Below are positions 7,751-15,735 of a stretch of DNA of 64,000 nucleotides, piece after piece. The translations under genes and the position numbers were made by a program. Location of the stretch: positions 19,065 to 83,064 of the forward strand of contig JAEXTV010000024.1 in assembly GCA_023406895.1 (NCBI GenBank), given 5' to 3'. Source of the stretch: Bacillota bacterium (GTDB lineage: Bacteria; Bacillota; Clostridia; Christensenellales; SZUA-584). Within the stretch, counting starts at the first letter, position 1. Every line of letters starts with the position of its first letter. The notes beneath the pieces are model-generated. The model searched no databases. It saw only the letters and a list, made by a program, of their open reading frames with translations, and was not told the origin of the DNA.

Positions 7751-9261
7751 TGGACATCTGCCTGCGACGAAGATGCCGACGGCGTGGCGGCGGGCTTAGG
7801 TGTGGCAGCGGGTTCCGGCTCTTCCAGCGGGTTCAGCAGCGAATTGAGCACATCATCCGTGAGCCGGTCGCTCACGACGTATGCGTCGCTTTGGTCCTTC
7901 ACGAGTTCGTAATATTCAGCCAAATTGGCTTCCGTAATCACCGTACCCACCGTATATTTGAACGTCTGCCCCTGTGCGATCAATGTTCTGCCTTTCGCGA
8001 TTTCCAGCGCGATATCGAAAGCCGCCGCACCGACACCCGAAGGTGAGGGCTGCGCGCAGACAATCATTTCCCCGGACTGCGCCGTTAACATCACGGGTGC
8101 CGGTGTGGGCTCGGCCGTTTCATCATCGTTTTTCTTTTTTCCGTCGTCTTTGGGCGGCGGCGTCACGTCGATGCCGCCGTTTTTGAGCGCGTACCACTTC
8201 TTGATGAAGCCCGCTGTGGCATCACCGCACATCACCTTCGGGAGCACACCTTTTTCCACAAACGCGTCGAGTATGCCCTCAGCCATACCTTCCTCGGTGA
8301 TCACGGCATCCGTTTTGCCGTGTTTCAGATATTCGGCCATTGCTTCCTTGGCTTTTTGTTTATCCCATTCTCCGTAAAGCGGGGCGGCTGTTGTGAGCCC
8401 GGTGTTGGCTGTCAGCGCAGTGCCGATGGCTGCCGCGCGCTGCGCATCCGCCGCATCGTCCGGCTTGCCGAACATCTGTACCACAGTGCCCTCTGCCAGA
8501 TTGGTTGCAGCAAATTTGCCGTAAATGTCGCCCCATGCGGCCTGATCCGCCACGACGTTGACCGCATAACCGCTGTCCGCCGGGGCATCGAACGCCACCA
8601 CGGGTATGCCTTCGTTTTGTGCCATCATAGCAATCATTTTAAAGCTTTGCGCATCGGTAAAACCCACAACGATCACATCCACCTCATTTTTGATGAGGCT
8701 TCTTAAATCCTGAAGCTGCTGATTAGCGCTGCCGTTTGCATTGCAGTAATAGGTTTTGTATATGGTTTTGTCCGCTTCCGCCGCGCTGGAAGCCTGTTCA
8801 AGCCTGTTTAATATGAGTTCCTGCTCCGAAGACGTGATGCTGCCCACCGTCACGCCGATGCGGATGCCTTCCTCTTCAAACACCGCCTCTTCCATCTCCT
8901 GATCATCAGAAAACAGGCTTTCATCCGTGCCCGCAAGGCCCGCAAGCGTCGCGTCATCAACGTCAGAATAATCGTAGCTCTCTTCGGCGGGAGGCGGTGT
9001 CAGTGTGGGCTGCGCTGCCGGCTGCAAGGACGCGGTTTCGGTCTTCGCGCCGCCGAGCAGCAGCACAAGGCCCACCGCAACCAAGGCCAGCACGACTGCC
9101 GCAACAGCCGCCAGCTTATAATACCGCTTTAACCAAGCAAGAATTGCGGCCGGGCCAGAGGCCCGCCTGTTGCCGTATGATCGTGTCGCAGGACGTCTTG
9201 ACGAGGACCTCCGCCTTGCCGAACCGCTTCTTCGTGTTTTCATCTGTATCAACTTACCCAT
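7747..9261 (-). CDS. Membrane-tethered periplasmic-binding-protein (type 1) domain protein
   Basis: The 504-residue protein has a strongly basic Arg/Ser-rich cytoplasmic tail (1-48) and one membrane segment (about 50-70). A Pro/Asp linker follows, then a sugar-binding type 1 domain from about 130: IRIGVTVGSITSSEQELILN, VDVIVVGFTDAQSFKMIAMM and GIPVVAFDAPADSGYAVNVVADQ. A Lys/Asp/Pro-rich insert (PPPKDDGKKKNDDE) interrupts the second lobe, and the tail is Pro/Ala-rich. It lacks a lipobox and has no ABC permease or ATPase nearby. It may be a sensor-type or orphan receptor. AGGAGTGGTAT precedes the ATG at 9261. Confidence 0.75.
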   Translation of the reverse strand: MGKLIQMKTRRSGSARRRSSSRRPATRSYGNRRASGPAAILAWLKRYYKLAAVAAVVLALVAVGLVLLLGGAKTETASLQPAAQPTLTPPPAEESYDYSDVDDATLAGLAGTDESLFSDDQEMEEAVFEEEGIRIGVTVGSITSSEQELILNRLEQASSAAEADKTIYKTYYCNANGSANQQLQDLRSLIKNEVDVIVVGFTDAQSFKMIAMMAQNEGIPVVAFDAPADSGYAVNVVADQAAWGDIYGKFAATNLAEGTVVQMFGKPDDAADAQRAAAIGTALTANTGLTTAAPLYGEWDKQKAKEAMAEYLKHGKTDAVITEEGMAEGILDAFVEKGVLPKVMCGDATAGFIKKWYALKNGGIDVTPPPKDDGKKKNDDETAEPTPAPVMLTAQSGEMIVCAQPSPSGVGAAAFDIALEIAKGRTLIAQGQTFKYTVGTVITEANLAEYYELVKDQSDAYVVSDRLTDDVLNSLLNPLEEPEPAATPKPAATPSASSSQADVQ

Positions 9262-9288
9262 ATACCACTCCTGATATCGGATGATTGG

Positions 9289-10851
9289 CTATTCCCACCT
9301 GTCGGCCAGCGCCGTCAAATCCTCTTTCATTCTGGCCGCACGTTCGCTGTCGGCACCTTCAATTTTGAGCCGGATGCGCGCGAGCAGCGTGCCCAAATCG
9401 CTCTGCGGCACCTCTTTGATATGAACCGTACCCGGTGTTTTAACAAAGCTCTGCGTATCAAACGTATCAAACAGCGCGGGCACCACCGCGTTATAGCCAC
9501 GTTTTTGCAGTTCAGATGCATACATGCCCGTCACCGCTTCTTCACCGTGCATCACGAACACGCGCGCCACATTCGCCGGAAAATGACCTATCCACTCAAG
9601 CAGCCCCGCCTGATCCGCGTGGCCGGAAAAGCCTTCGATTTGCTCAACGGCGGCTTTCACCTGAATGTCCTCGCCGAATATCTTCACCTTGCTGCTGCCA
9701 TCCGCAATGGCGCGGCCCAGCGTACCGACAGCCTGATACCCCACGAACAGCACCGTGGAATCGCTGCGCCACAGGTTATGCTTCAAATGATGCTTAATGC
9801 GCCCCGCGTCGCACATACCGCTTGATGAAATGATAATCTTTTGCTGCGGGTCAAAGTTGATCGCTTTGGAATCATCCGCTGTTTGGGCGATCCGCAGCGT
9901 CTCAAACGAGAAAAACCTTATGCCCTCGGCTTTAAACGCCATCGCTTCCTCATCATAATAATCTTTGCTGCTTTCCTCGAAAATTTGTGTCGCCGCGATG
10001 CCGAGCGGACTGTCGATATAAACCGGCACTTTCTCGAGCCCGGGCACACTGCCGTCCTCAAGCAGCACGCTTAAGTCGTACAGCACCTCCTGCGTGCGCC
10101 CCACCGCGAACGACGGGATCACGATATTGCCGCCGCGTGCAAGTGCGCGCGTCAGCACATCCTTAAGCTGGGCACGCGTATCTTTCACTCTGTCGTGCAG
10201 ACGGTCACCATAGGTGCTTTCGGTAAACACAATATCGGCTTCGCTTAAATATTGCGGATCCTTAATGATGGGCTTGTCCTTGTTGCCGATGTCGCCCGAA
10301 AACACCAGCTTCGTCTGCTTGCCGTCTTCCGTTACTGTCAGCTCGATAGAAGCCGAGCCGAGCAGATGTCCCGCGTCCACATAGCGAATGCCGATTTCGT
10401 CGAAGGCATTAATTCTTTCTTCATAGCTGAGCGGCTTTAAATATTTAACCGCTTTTTTGGCATCCTCCACCGTATAGAGCGGCTCCACGGGGCTCTTGCC
10501 CGCGCGCAGGAATTTTCTGTTCTGCCACTCCGTCTCCATCTCCTGAATATGCCCCGCATCCGGGAACATGATGGAGCAAAGCCGCGCCGTTGCGCCCGTG
10601 CAGTATATAGGGCCTGAAAAACCCTGTTTCACAAGCAGCGGCAGCATCCCCGAATGGTCGATATGCGCGTGAGTCAGAAAAACCGCGTCAATCTCACGTG
10701 GGTCAAAAACAAATCCGTCCTTCACCGGCGCGGTCTTTTCGTCGCGCCCCTGCCGCATGCCGCAGTCAATCAGCACCTTGTGTTGTGCCGTTTCGATCAT
10801 TGTGCAAGACCCTGTGACGCATTTGGCTGCGCCCAAGAATGTGATATGCAT
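9289..10851 (-). CDS. MBL-fold beta-CASP ribonuclease-like protein
   Basis: The 520-residue protein is a metallo-beta-lactamase fold with a beta-CASP insert. Motif 2 THAHIDHSG is at about 60-68 with Zn ligands His61, His63, Asp65 and His66. The region VDAGHLLGSASIEL and the motif FSGDIGNKDKPII carry the later ligands, and ISSSGMCDAGRIKHHL and GFSGHADQAGLLEWI belong to the CPSF73-like end. Family members are RNA endonucleases or exonucleases related to CPSF73. GGGGGACAACAC precedes the ATG at 10851. It runs in the same direction as the tethered binding protein 27 bp downstream. Confidence 0.88.
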   Translation of the reverse strand: MHITFLGAAKCVTGSCTMIETAQHKVLIDCGMRQGRDEKTAPVKDGFVFDPREIDAVFLTHAHIDHSGMLPLLVKQGFSGPIYCTGATARLCSIMFPDAGHIQEMETEWQNRKFLRAGKSPVEPLYTVEDAKKAVKYLKPLSYEERINAFDEIGIRYVDAGHLLGSASIELTVTEDGKQTKLVFSGDIGNKDKPIIKDPQYLSEADIVFTESTYGDRLHDRVKDTRAQLKDVLTRALARGGNIVIPSFAVGRTQEVLYDLSVLLEDGSVPGLEKVPVYIDSPLGIAATQIFEESSKDYYDEEAMAFKAEGIRFFSFETLRIAQTADDSKAINFDPQQKIIISSSGMCDAGRIKHHLKHNLWRSDSTVLFVGYQAVGTLGRAIADGSSKVKIFGEDIQVKAAVEQIEGFSGHADQAGLLEWIGHFPANVARVFVMHGEEAVTGMYASELQKRGYNAVVPALFDTFDTQSFVKTPGTVHIKEVPQSDLGTLLARIRLKIEGADSERAARMKEDLTALADRWE

Positions 10852-11194
10852 GTGTTGTCCCCCGTTCCCAAGAAGAAAATTGCAAAAATCAATGTCCTGT
10901 GGACATGGCTTATATGTTATACATTATACACCACTTCAATAAAAATTGCCAGCCAAGTAAGCCAAACAAAAGCGGACGCTTGCCCGCTGAGTTGTAATAA
11001 AACTCAACTTAGTTTCGACTCATTCAGCCGCTCTCTCCTCAGCATGAAAGAGATCTCCACATTTGTGGTGTGCAGAATAAATATAGCTCTATAAATTTTT
11101 ACGATCTGAAAGACGTTTTTCCGCTTTATACACCGGGTAAAAAAGCTATGCAGCAACGTCTATCATAAAGACTAATCTTGAGTTCAGGGCACAC

Positions 11195-11220
11195 AAAAAG
11201 CGGGGTCTCCCCCGCTTTTT
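11195..11220. terminator. Bidirectional hairpin terminator
   Basis: AAAAAGCGGGG (11195-11205) pairs perfectly with CCCCGCTTTTT (11210-11220) around TCTC, giving a T run on either strand. The 10852-11483 interval holds the nuclease promoter region and this hairpin. No coding sequence is evident. It may end the ArsR-chorismate mutase unit coming from the right. Confidence 0.75.
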
Positions 11221-11483
11221 GCGTGAAATATGTTATCCGAAAAGGCTCGTAAGCAGTTCAGCTCTTCGGTGATATACATCACCGAAAATAAATAAGCCGT
11301 ACCGATTCATGAGGCAGCCGAACCGTCTTTGCTTAACAGCCTTAAGACTTCATGCTTTGCGCCCTCAGCCTCACGGCCGAGTTTGCCTTTTCTTTGAATC
11401 ACGGATGAAACGATCGTATTATCAATCGTTTGTTTCTATTCAATTTTCCCGTATTATAATGCTTTGGAGCATGCCTGTCAAGA

Positions 11484-11771
11484 TCAGCAGACGCACTGCT
11501 TTTTTAAGCGTTTGAGCAGCCTGCGCTGGTGCTTCATTGACGCACAGAGCATGAGCTTAATCAGCTCCTCCGTGTACGCGATATTGCTTATGTCACAAGC
11601 ATAGCTGGTGGCCTTTTCCACCGCTTGAGCGCCCATCTTCCTCGCTTCCTGTCTCAGTTCGCGCTTCGTCATGGCGGCCATCGCTTTTTCAGCCACGGCC
11701 ATGCGCCGCTCGAACAGTGCCACGATTCTTTCATCAAGCGCGTCGAGCCGCTGCGTAAATTTATCGTCCAT
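11484..11771 (-). CDS. Chorismate mutase type II (AroQ)-like protein
   Basis: The 95-residue all-helical protein starts MDDKFTQRLDALDERIVALFERRMAVAEKAM, the first-helix pattern of AroQ chorismate mutases (LDxIDxxIVxLFxxRM). That helix normally carries active-site arginines. The remainder is Lys/Arg-rich and diverges from the usual second half, so catalytic activity is uncertain. No other shikimate-pathway gene is nearby. The ATG at 11771 is chosen for its AAGGGGTG ribosome binding site; an upstream start at 11813 lacks one. It follows the ArsR gene by 44 bp and is probably co-transcribed. Confidence 0.68.
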   Translation of the reverse strand: MDDKFTQRLDALDERIVALFERRMAVAEKAMAAMTKRELRQEARKMGAQAVEKATSYACDISNIAYTEELIKLMLCASMKHQRRLLKRLKKQCVC

Positions 11772-11815
11772 TGTATCACCCCTTACAGCGCTAGTCTGCG
11801 CGGAGCGAGACAAAG

Positions 11816-12136
11816 TTATTTATGGCGGCAGTGCTCCTGCGCGGCATCGAGCAGCAGCGATACGTGTTCATCATCCACCGTGTAATAGATGTTCTTGCCG
11901 TCCTTGACATAACGCACAAGGCGCTGGCGGCGCATAGTGCCAAGCTGATGCGATACCGCTGATACCGATTTATCGAGCGCCTGCGCAATGTGCCCCACGC
12001 ACATTTCTTTGTCCTTAAGCAGAGCTAGTATGCGCACCCTGTCGGGGTCGCCAAACACCTTTAAAAACTCGGCGAGGTATTTCGCTTCCTCAATATCCAT
12101 CGGCACGATTTCTATGCCTTCGTTGCATCTTCGCAT
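11816..12136 (-). CDS. ArsR/SmtB-family metal-responsive repressor (CzrA-like alpha-5 site)
   Basis: The 106-residue winged-helix protein has the ArsR core FLKVFGDPDRVRILALLKDKEMCVGHIAQAL and the recognition helix SVSAVSHQLGTMRR. The C-terminal helix carries Asp89, His91, His102 and His105 with exactly the D-x-H-(10)-H-(2)-H spacing of the zinc/cobalt alpha-5 site of CzrA and SmtB. The alpha-3 site is reduced to a single Cys (EMCVGH), so arsenic sensing is unlikely. The ATG at 12136 follows GGAGGGTGATT. No efflux gene is adjacent; a cation diffusion facilitator lies at 54 kb. Confidence 0.85.
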   Translation of the reverse strand: MRRCNEGIEIVPMDIEEAKYLAEFLKVFGDPDRVRILALLKDKEMCVGHIAQALDKSVSAVSHQLGTMRRQRLVRYVKDGKNIYYTVDDEHVSLLLDAAQEHCRHK

Positions 12137-12155
12137 AATCACCCTCCATCAAAAA

Positions 12156-12184
12156 ACTGTACCGCGATTTGCCGATGTTGTCAA
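12156..12184 (-). promoter_or_regulatory. Promoter of the ArsR unit
   Basis: On the minus strand TTGACA (12184-12179) and TACAGT (12161-12156) are 17 bp apart, with the arsR ATG 20 bp downstream. No convincing long palindrome was seen near it. Confidence 0.65.
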
Positions 12185-12280
12185 CTTAACCCTGCAGGCA
12201 CCTGTTTAATGTAAATATTATGTAGAATATTGGCTGCTTTCATGCTATATTTTATATAAAATAACAACAAGGTGATATCA

Positions 12281-13153
12281 GTGAGTATTATCATTGCTCT
12301 TCTGGGCATAGCCGCATGGCTTATCGGCCATAAATGGATAGGACTCTCGGAGCTGACGGCATTCAGCATATTTATTGCTGTATTTCTCGTGTTGCTCTCC
12401 ATCACCGATATAACCACGTCAAGAAAGTCGAGAGAACGCATCCAAAAATCATGCAAATGCACAGCTGTTGTTTTAGCCAGAAAGGAGGTTCACGGTTACA
12501 GAGGTCGTACAACGTACACCGTTGAATTGCATCCCGAATTTGACAAAGTCGTTTTGAAAAAGAATAATTTGCGAAAAGATCTGCAGGTTAACGATTGTTT
12601 TGATGCATACCCGATCTACAATAAAGATCATCACATCATCGATTTTGATGATGCCGCAAGTATGCAGACCCAACTATTCAAACCCGTTCATATTGCCGCA
12701 GTTTTAGCCGTGGCACTCAGCATTTTCTTAACCGTTAACGACGGCAGCCGTCTGCTGCGCGAGGTGTCCACAATTCTATTCGGATTGCTTATGAGTGTCT
12801 TCCTGCTGGCCATTGGCATCCAATCTCTACACAGATACATTGTCATTCGCAATCACAACTTGACACCCGTAAAAGCCGTTATTCATGATATTGTCATTGT
12901 CGAAAGGTTGCAGGAGGGGCTGTATCGCTGTATTAATCCCATATACCGAGCGGTCGTAAAGGGTGAGGTTTATCAATTTTCAGGCTCGGACAATATCGCG
13001 GAAGAGGATAAAGGAAAAGAGGTTACAGCCTATTACGATGATAAAAATATGGAGTTTTTTGAAGCAAGCGAAGTTCGGTCCAAAAGCGACCTTATTATAT
13101 CGCTTGTCCTTTTTGCTATCTCAATAGGTTTATTATATAAAATCTTCGAATAG
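12281..13153 (+). CDS. Membrane protein of unknown function (DUF3592-like architecture)
   Basis: The 290-residue protein has two N-terminal hydrophobic segments, a soluble beta-rich stretch, two central membrane segments near residues 135-195, another soluble part and a C-terminal membrane segment. Repeated short beta modules (AVVLARKEVHGYRGRTTYTVEL and AVIHDIVIVERL) flanked by membrane pairs resemble DUF3592-type proteins, but I do not recognise it firmly. The start is taken as GTG at 12281 behind CAAGGTGATATCA; a GTG at 12272 overlaps that site. It is monocistronic between divergent arsR and the tautomerase gene. Confidence 0.65.
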   Translation: MSIIIALLGIAAWLIGHKWIGLSELTAFSIFIAVFLVLLSITDITTSRKSRERIQKSCKCTAVVLARKEVHGYRGRTTYTVELHPEFDKVVLKKNNLRKDLQVNDCFDAYPIYNKDHHIIDFDDAASMQTQLFKPVHIAAVLAVALSIFLTVNDGSRLLREVSTILFGLLMSVFLLAIGIQSLHRYIVIRNHNLTPVKAVIHDIVIVERLQEGLYRCINPIYRAVVKGEVYQFSGSDNIAEEDKGKEVTAYYDDKNMEFFEASEVRSKSDLIISLVLFAISIGLLYKIFE

Positions 13154-13239
13154 CAAAACCCTATGTGCCCCCTCTTTCGTATAATACGAAAAAAGCCAGC
13201 AGTCGTTCTGCATCGGGCAGAACAGAAGAGAGGTTCAGT

Positions 13240-13623
13240 ATGCCATTGGTACGCATTGAAATTATTAAAGGTCAGCCCGCGGCTTATAAAAAAGCATTGA
13301 TGCAGGCTGTTCACGATGCCCTGACGGCCTCTTTGGGCATAGAGGATGACGACCGGTTTCAGCGGCTTTATGAGCTGGACGCCGATTGCTTTGAACGCAG
13401 GAGTTCCAAGACGGATCAATTCACGCTGATTGAGCTGACGCTGTTTCCCGGCAGAAGCAAGGAGCTTAAAAAAGCTGTCATCAGCACCATCACCCATACA
13501 CTGGGAGAGCGGCTTGGTATTGCGCCCGCAGATGTGTTTATCATCATGCACGAGCCGCCGCTCGATAACTGGGGCGTTTACGGCAAGCAGGCAAGCGAGC
13601 TGGATTTTCATTATTTGAAGTAA
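13240..13623 (+). CDS. Tautomerase-family protein
   Basis: The 127-residue protein begins MPLVRIEIIKGQPAAYKKALMQAVHDAL, so Pro follows the initiator Met. An exposed N-terminal Pro1 is the catalytic base of the 4-oxalocrotonate tautomerase/MIF superfamily. The length fits the long two-unit Tautomerase_2 type, with a second half FTLIELTLFPGRSKELKKAVISTI and an end EPPLDNWGVYGKQASELDF. The substrate is unknown. The ATG at 13240 follows GAGAGG and is the start that leaves Pro at position 2. Confidence 0.85.
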   Translation: MPLVRIEIIKGQPAAYKKALMQAVHDALTASLGIEDDDRFQRLYELDADCFERRSSKTDQFTLIELTLFPGRSKELKKAVISTITHTLGERLGIAPADVFIIMHEPPLDNWGVYGKQASELDFHYLK

Positions 13624-13683
13624 AACGTCTCACTTGTTTGTATCCTGTGACGATTGATTTCTCATTCTATCCTTTCTGATCAT

Positions 13684-13850
13684 TAGGCAATAATGGCAGG
13701 ACCAAAAACACCAGTTAAACTGGCGGGGTGTACCTTCCCTAGATGGGCCTAGTCCCGGGCTACATCTCAAGACGTACAGGAAAAGACCTATTGCATGATT
13801 TTCCCCTACGACTGTTAAAGCACTCGTCCGGGATGAGTGCTTTGCTTGTT
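13684..13850 (+). ncRNA. Candidate structured RNA ending in a terminator-like hairpin
   Basis: This GC-rich intergenic stretch carries no plausible coding sequence but folds into successive helices. First is CCAGT/ACTGG, then a long arm closed by TGTAC/GTACA with an inner AGATG/CATCT and a CCC/GGG tip. A hairpin GGAAAA/TTTTCC follows. The last element is AAAGCACTC (13817-13825) pairing with GAGTGCTTT (13835-13843), followed by GCTTGTT. I do not recognise the family; it is not tRNA, tmRNA, SRP, RNase P or a riboswitch class I know. Transcription and strand are inferred. The rest of 13624-13996 holds only the PASTA terminator. Confidence 0.45.
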
Positions 13851-13950
13851 AACAACTTGCCCTTTTCTCTTTCGATCACTCGATGATTTATGCGAAAGTC
13901 TTTCTCTTCTCACCGGCATATCTGGTGGTTTATAACGCTAACACCCATAT

Positions 13951-13980
13951 GAAAAAGCCGCCCTGCAGCGCAAGGCGGCT
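13951..13980 (-). terminator. Terminator of the ABC-PASTA operon
   Basis: AGCCGCC (13956-13962) pairs with GGCGGCT (13974-13980). Read on the minus strand the hairpin ends in TTTTTC, directly downstream of the PASTA gene stop at 13997. Confidence 0.8.
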
Positions 13981-13996
13981 CTGTTTGTTTATTGGT

Positions 13997-15721
13997 TTAC
14001 GGTGATGCCGGAGGCCCGCTCATCGTCAGCGTGATCACGGTGCCGGACGCGACCGTCGAGTTGGCCGCAATCGACTGCGCAATCACTTTGCCTTCTTTAA
14101 TACCGCCTTCAAAGACGATATCAAGTTTGTCTAAATGCTTTATCGCATCATCTGCCGTATTCTGGTCGAAATTAGGAACCGTGACCGTGACCGTCGGCTT
14201 AAATGTGAGCGTGATTTTTGTGCCTTCACTTGTCTCAGTACCGGCTGCCAAGCTTTGGCCAAAAATCATACCGGGCCATGTATTTCTCGAATTATCTTCA
14301 ACAAACACCGGAATCAGCCCCGCCGCTTCACACATCGCAATCGCCTTTTCTCGCGTGATCACCTGGTCATACCCCGTTGCGCCTTCCGTTATGAAATCCG
14401 GCACATAAACAACCTTGCCCGCCGATACCGTGATGGTAATCGTGGTCTTGTAGCTCACCGAGGTGTTCGCGATATCCTGAAAAATAATCGTACCGCGCGG
14501 CTGACTGCTCTTGGCTTCGGTGGCTTTGATTGTGATCTTCGCGCCCTGCTCATTGAGCTCCTTGGCCCATGTTTCAATCGCGTCACGTTTGCTGCCGACA
14601 AAGCTCGCAACCACAATTTTGTTGCCCAGCGAGTATTCGAGCTCGAGCAAATCGCCGTCTTCATAAATGGAGCCCGCTGTAATACTCTGAGAAATGAGCC
14701 GCCCTGTGGCCGAGCCAGAATATCTCTCCGTGATGGTGACGGGCAGAGCGAGTTCGCCCGCCAGCGCGGTGGCCTGCTCCTTAGTGTAGCCTGAGAAATC
14801 CGGCACGGTGATCATCTTGCCCTTGCTGACCACGAGGATGATTTCACTGCCCGTGGCGATCATCTGGTCGGCCTTGACGCTTTGAGACATGATCGTCCCC
14901 GCCGGAACGTAATCGTCGTACTCCTCTTTCACCGTCAGAACCAAGCCGTTATCTTTGGCGAACGTGTAGCACTCCGCGAGCGACTTCGTTTTGAAATCCG
15001 GCACCTTGACGGTCGCTGCGGCAACCTCGGGGCCTTTGGAGACGATCACATAAATCGGCGTATCGCGGCGCACTTCATCGACGACCGTATTGTCGTTGAT
15101 CTCATAGCGGATTACTTTTCCCTGCGCCACATCGGCGCTGAATTCCGTGGTGATGCGCACTTTGGTCATAAAGTTGTCGTCCGCCCATTTTTGTACCTCG
15201 TCCGCCGTCATCGCTGTGAGATCCGGCAGCGGCAGCGTCACGGTTAAATCGGGGCCGAGAGATACGGTCAGCTTGATAAAGCTGCCCTTTTTCACCTTGC
15301 TGCCCGCTTCCGTATCCTGATCGATCACATAGCCTTCCTGCACGGTATCGCTGTAGGCGTTTTCCGTCGTGATGATCATGCCGTTTTCGTTGGCCCAAAG
15401 CTGAGCGTCCGACAGTTTTCCGTTGGTGAAATCGCGCACCTCGATACCGCCGCCAAGCACAAGCACAAGAATGACAATAAGGAGAACCAGCACACCGCCG
15501 CCGGCGGCAATGGCCGTTATCAGCTTCTTCTTGTTTGGGTCCTCCGTTCTCGGCGGGGTGGGGTCCTTGGGTGCAGGCTTTTTAAAACCGCTTTTCTGCT
15601 CGTACTTGAAAGACGGTTCGGCGGAGGTCTTCGCAGGAATCTCAGGTTTTTGAGGTGCCGGTGAGTCGGCTTCGCCGTCCTTTTTGGTGTAATTGCTCAG
15701 AAAGCTGTTGTTGTCGCTCAT
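13997..15721 (-). CDS. Seven-repeat PASTA protein without kinase domain
   Basis: The 574-residue protein has a Pro/Lys-rich cytoplasmic tail (1-66), one membrane segment (about 67-90) and roughly seven consecutive PASTA repeats of 65-72 residues to the end. Typical repeat openings are VKVPDFKTKSLAE, ITVPDFSGYTKEQA, VYVPDF and VTVPNFDQ. PASTA domains bind peptidoglycan fragments and normally sit on Ser/Thr kinases or penicillin-binding proteins. Here there is neither kinase nor transpeptidase. It is third in an operon behind an ABC-2 ATPase and permease (14-bp gap), so it may tether the transporter to the wall or sense wall state. That role is inferred. Confidence 0.85.
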   Translation of the reverse strand: MSDNNSFLSNYTKKDGEADSPAPQKPEIPAKTSAEPSFKYEQKSGFKKPAPKDPTPPRTEDPNKKKLITAIAAGGGVLVLLIVILVLVLGGGIEVRDFTNGKLSDAQLWANENGMIITTENAYSDTVQEGYVIDQDTEAGSKVKKGSFIKLTVSLGPDLTVTLPLPDLTAMTADEVQKWADDNFMTKVRITTEFSADVAQGKVIRYEINDNTVVDEVRRDTPIYVIVSKGPEVAAATVKVPDFKTKSLAECYTFAKDNGLVLTVKEEYDDYVPAGTIMSQSVKADQMIATGSEIILVVSKGKMITVPDFSGYTKEQATALAGELALPVTITERYSGSATGRLISQSITAGSIYEDGDLLELEYSLGNKIVVASFVGSKRDAIETWAKELNEQGAKITIKATEAKSSQPRGTIIFQDIANTSVSYKTTITITVSAGKVVYVPDFITEGATGYDQVITREKAIAMCEAAGLIPVFVEDNSRNTWPGMIFGQSLAAGTETSEGTKITLTFKPTVTVTVPNFDQNTADDAIKHLDKLDIVFEGGIKEGKVIAQSIAANSTVASGTVITLTMSGPPASP

Positions 15722-15735
15722 CTTTTCATCCCCTC

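Noticed and set aside
11816..12136. Arsenic resistance operon
   Set aside because: The ArsR lacks the alpha-3 Cys pair and no arsenic genes are near; the alpha-5 zinc-type site is complete.
13684..13850. Identity as 6S, SRP, tmRNA or a T-box leader
   Set aside because: None of the defining motifs of these RNAs is present on either strand.
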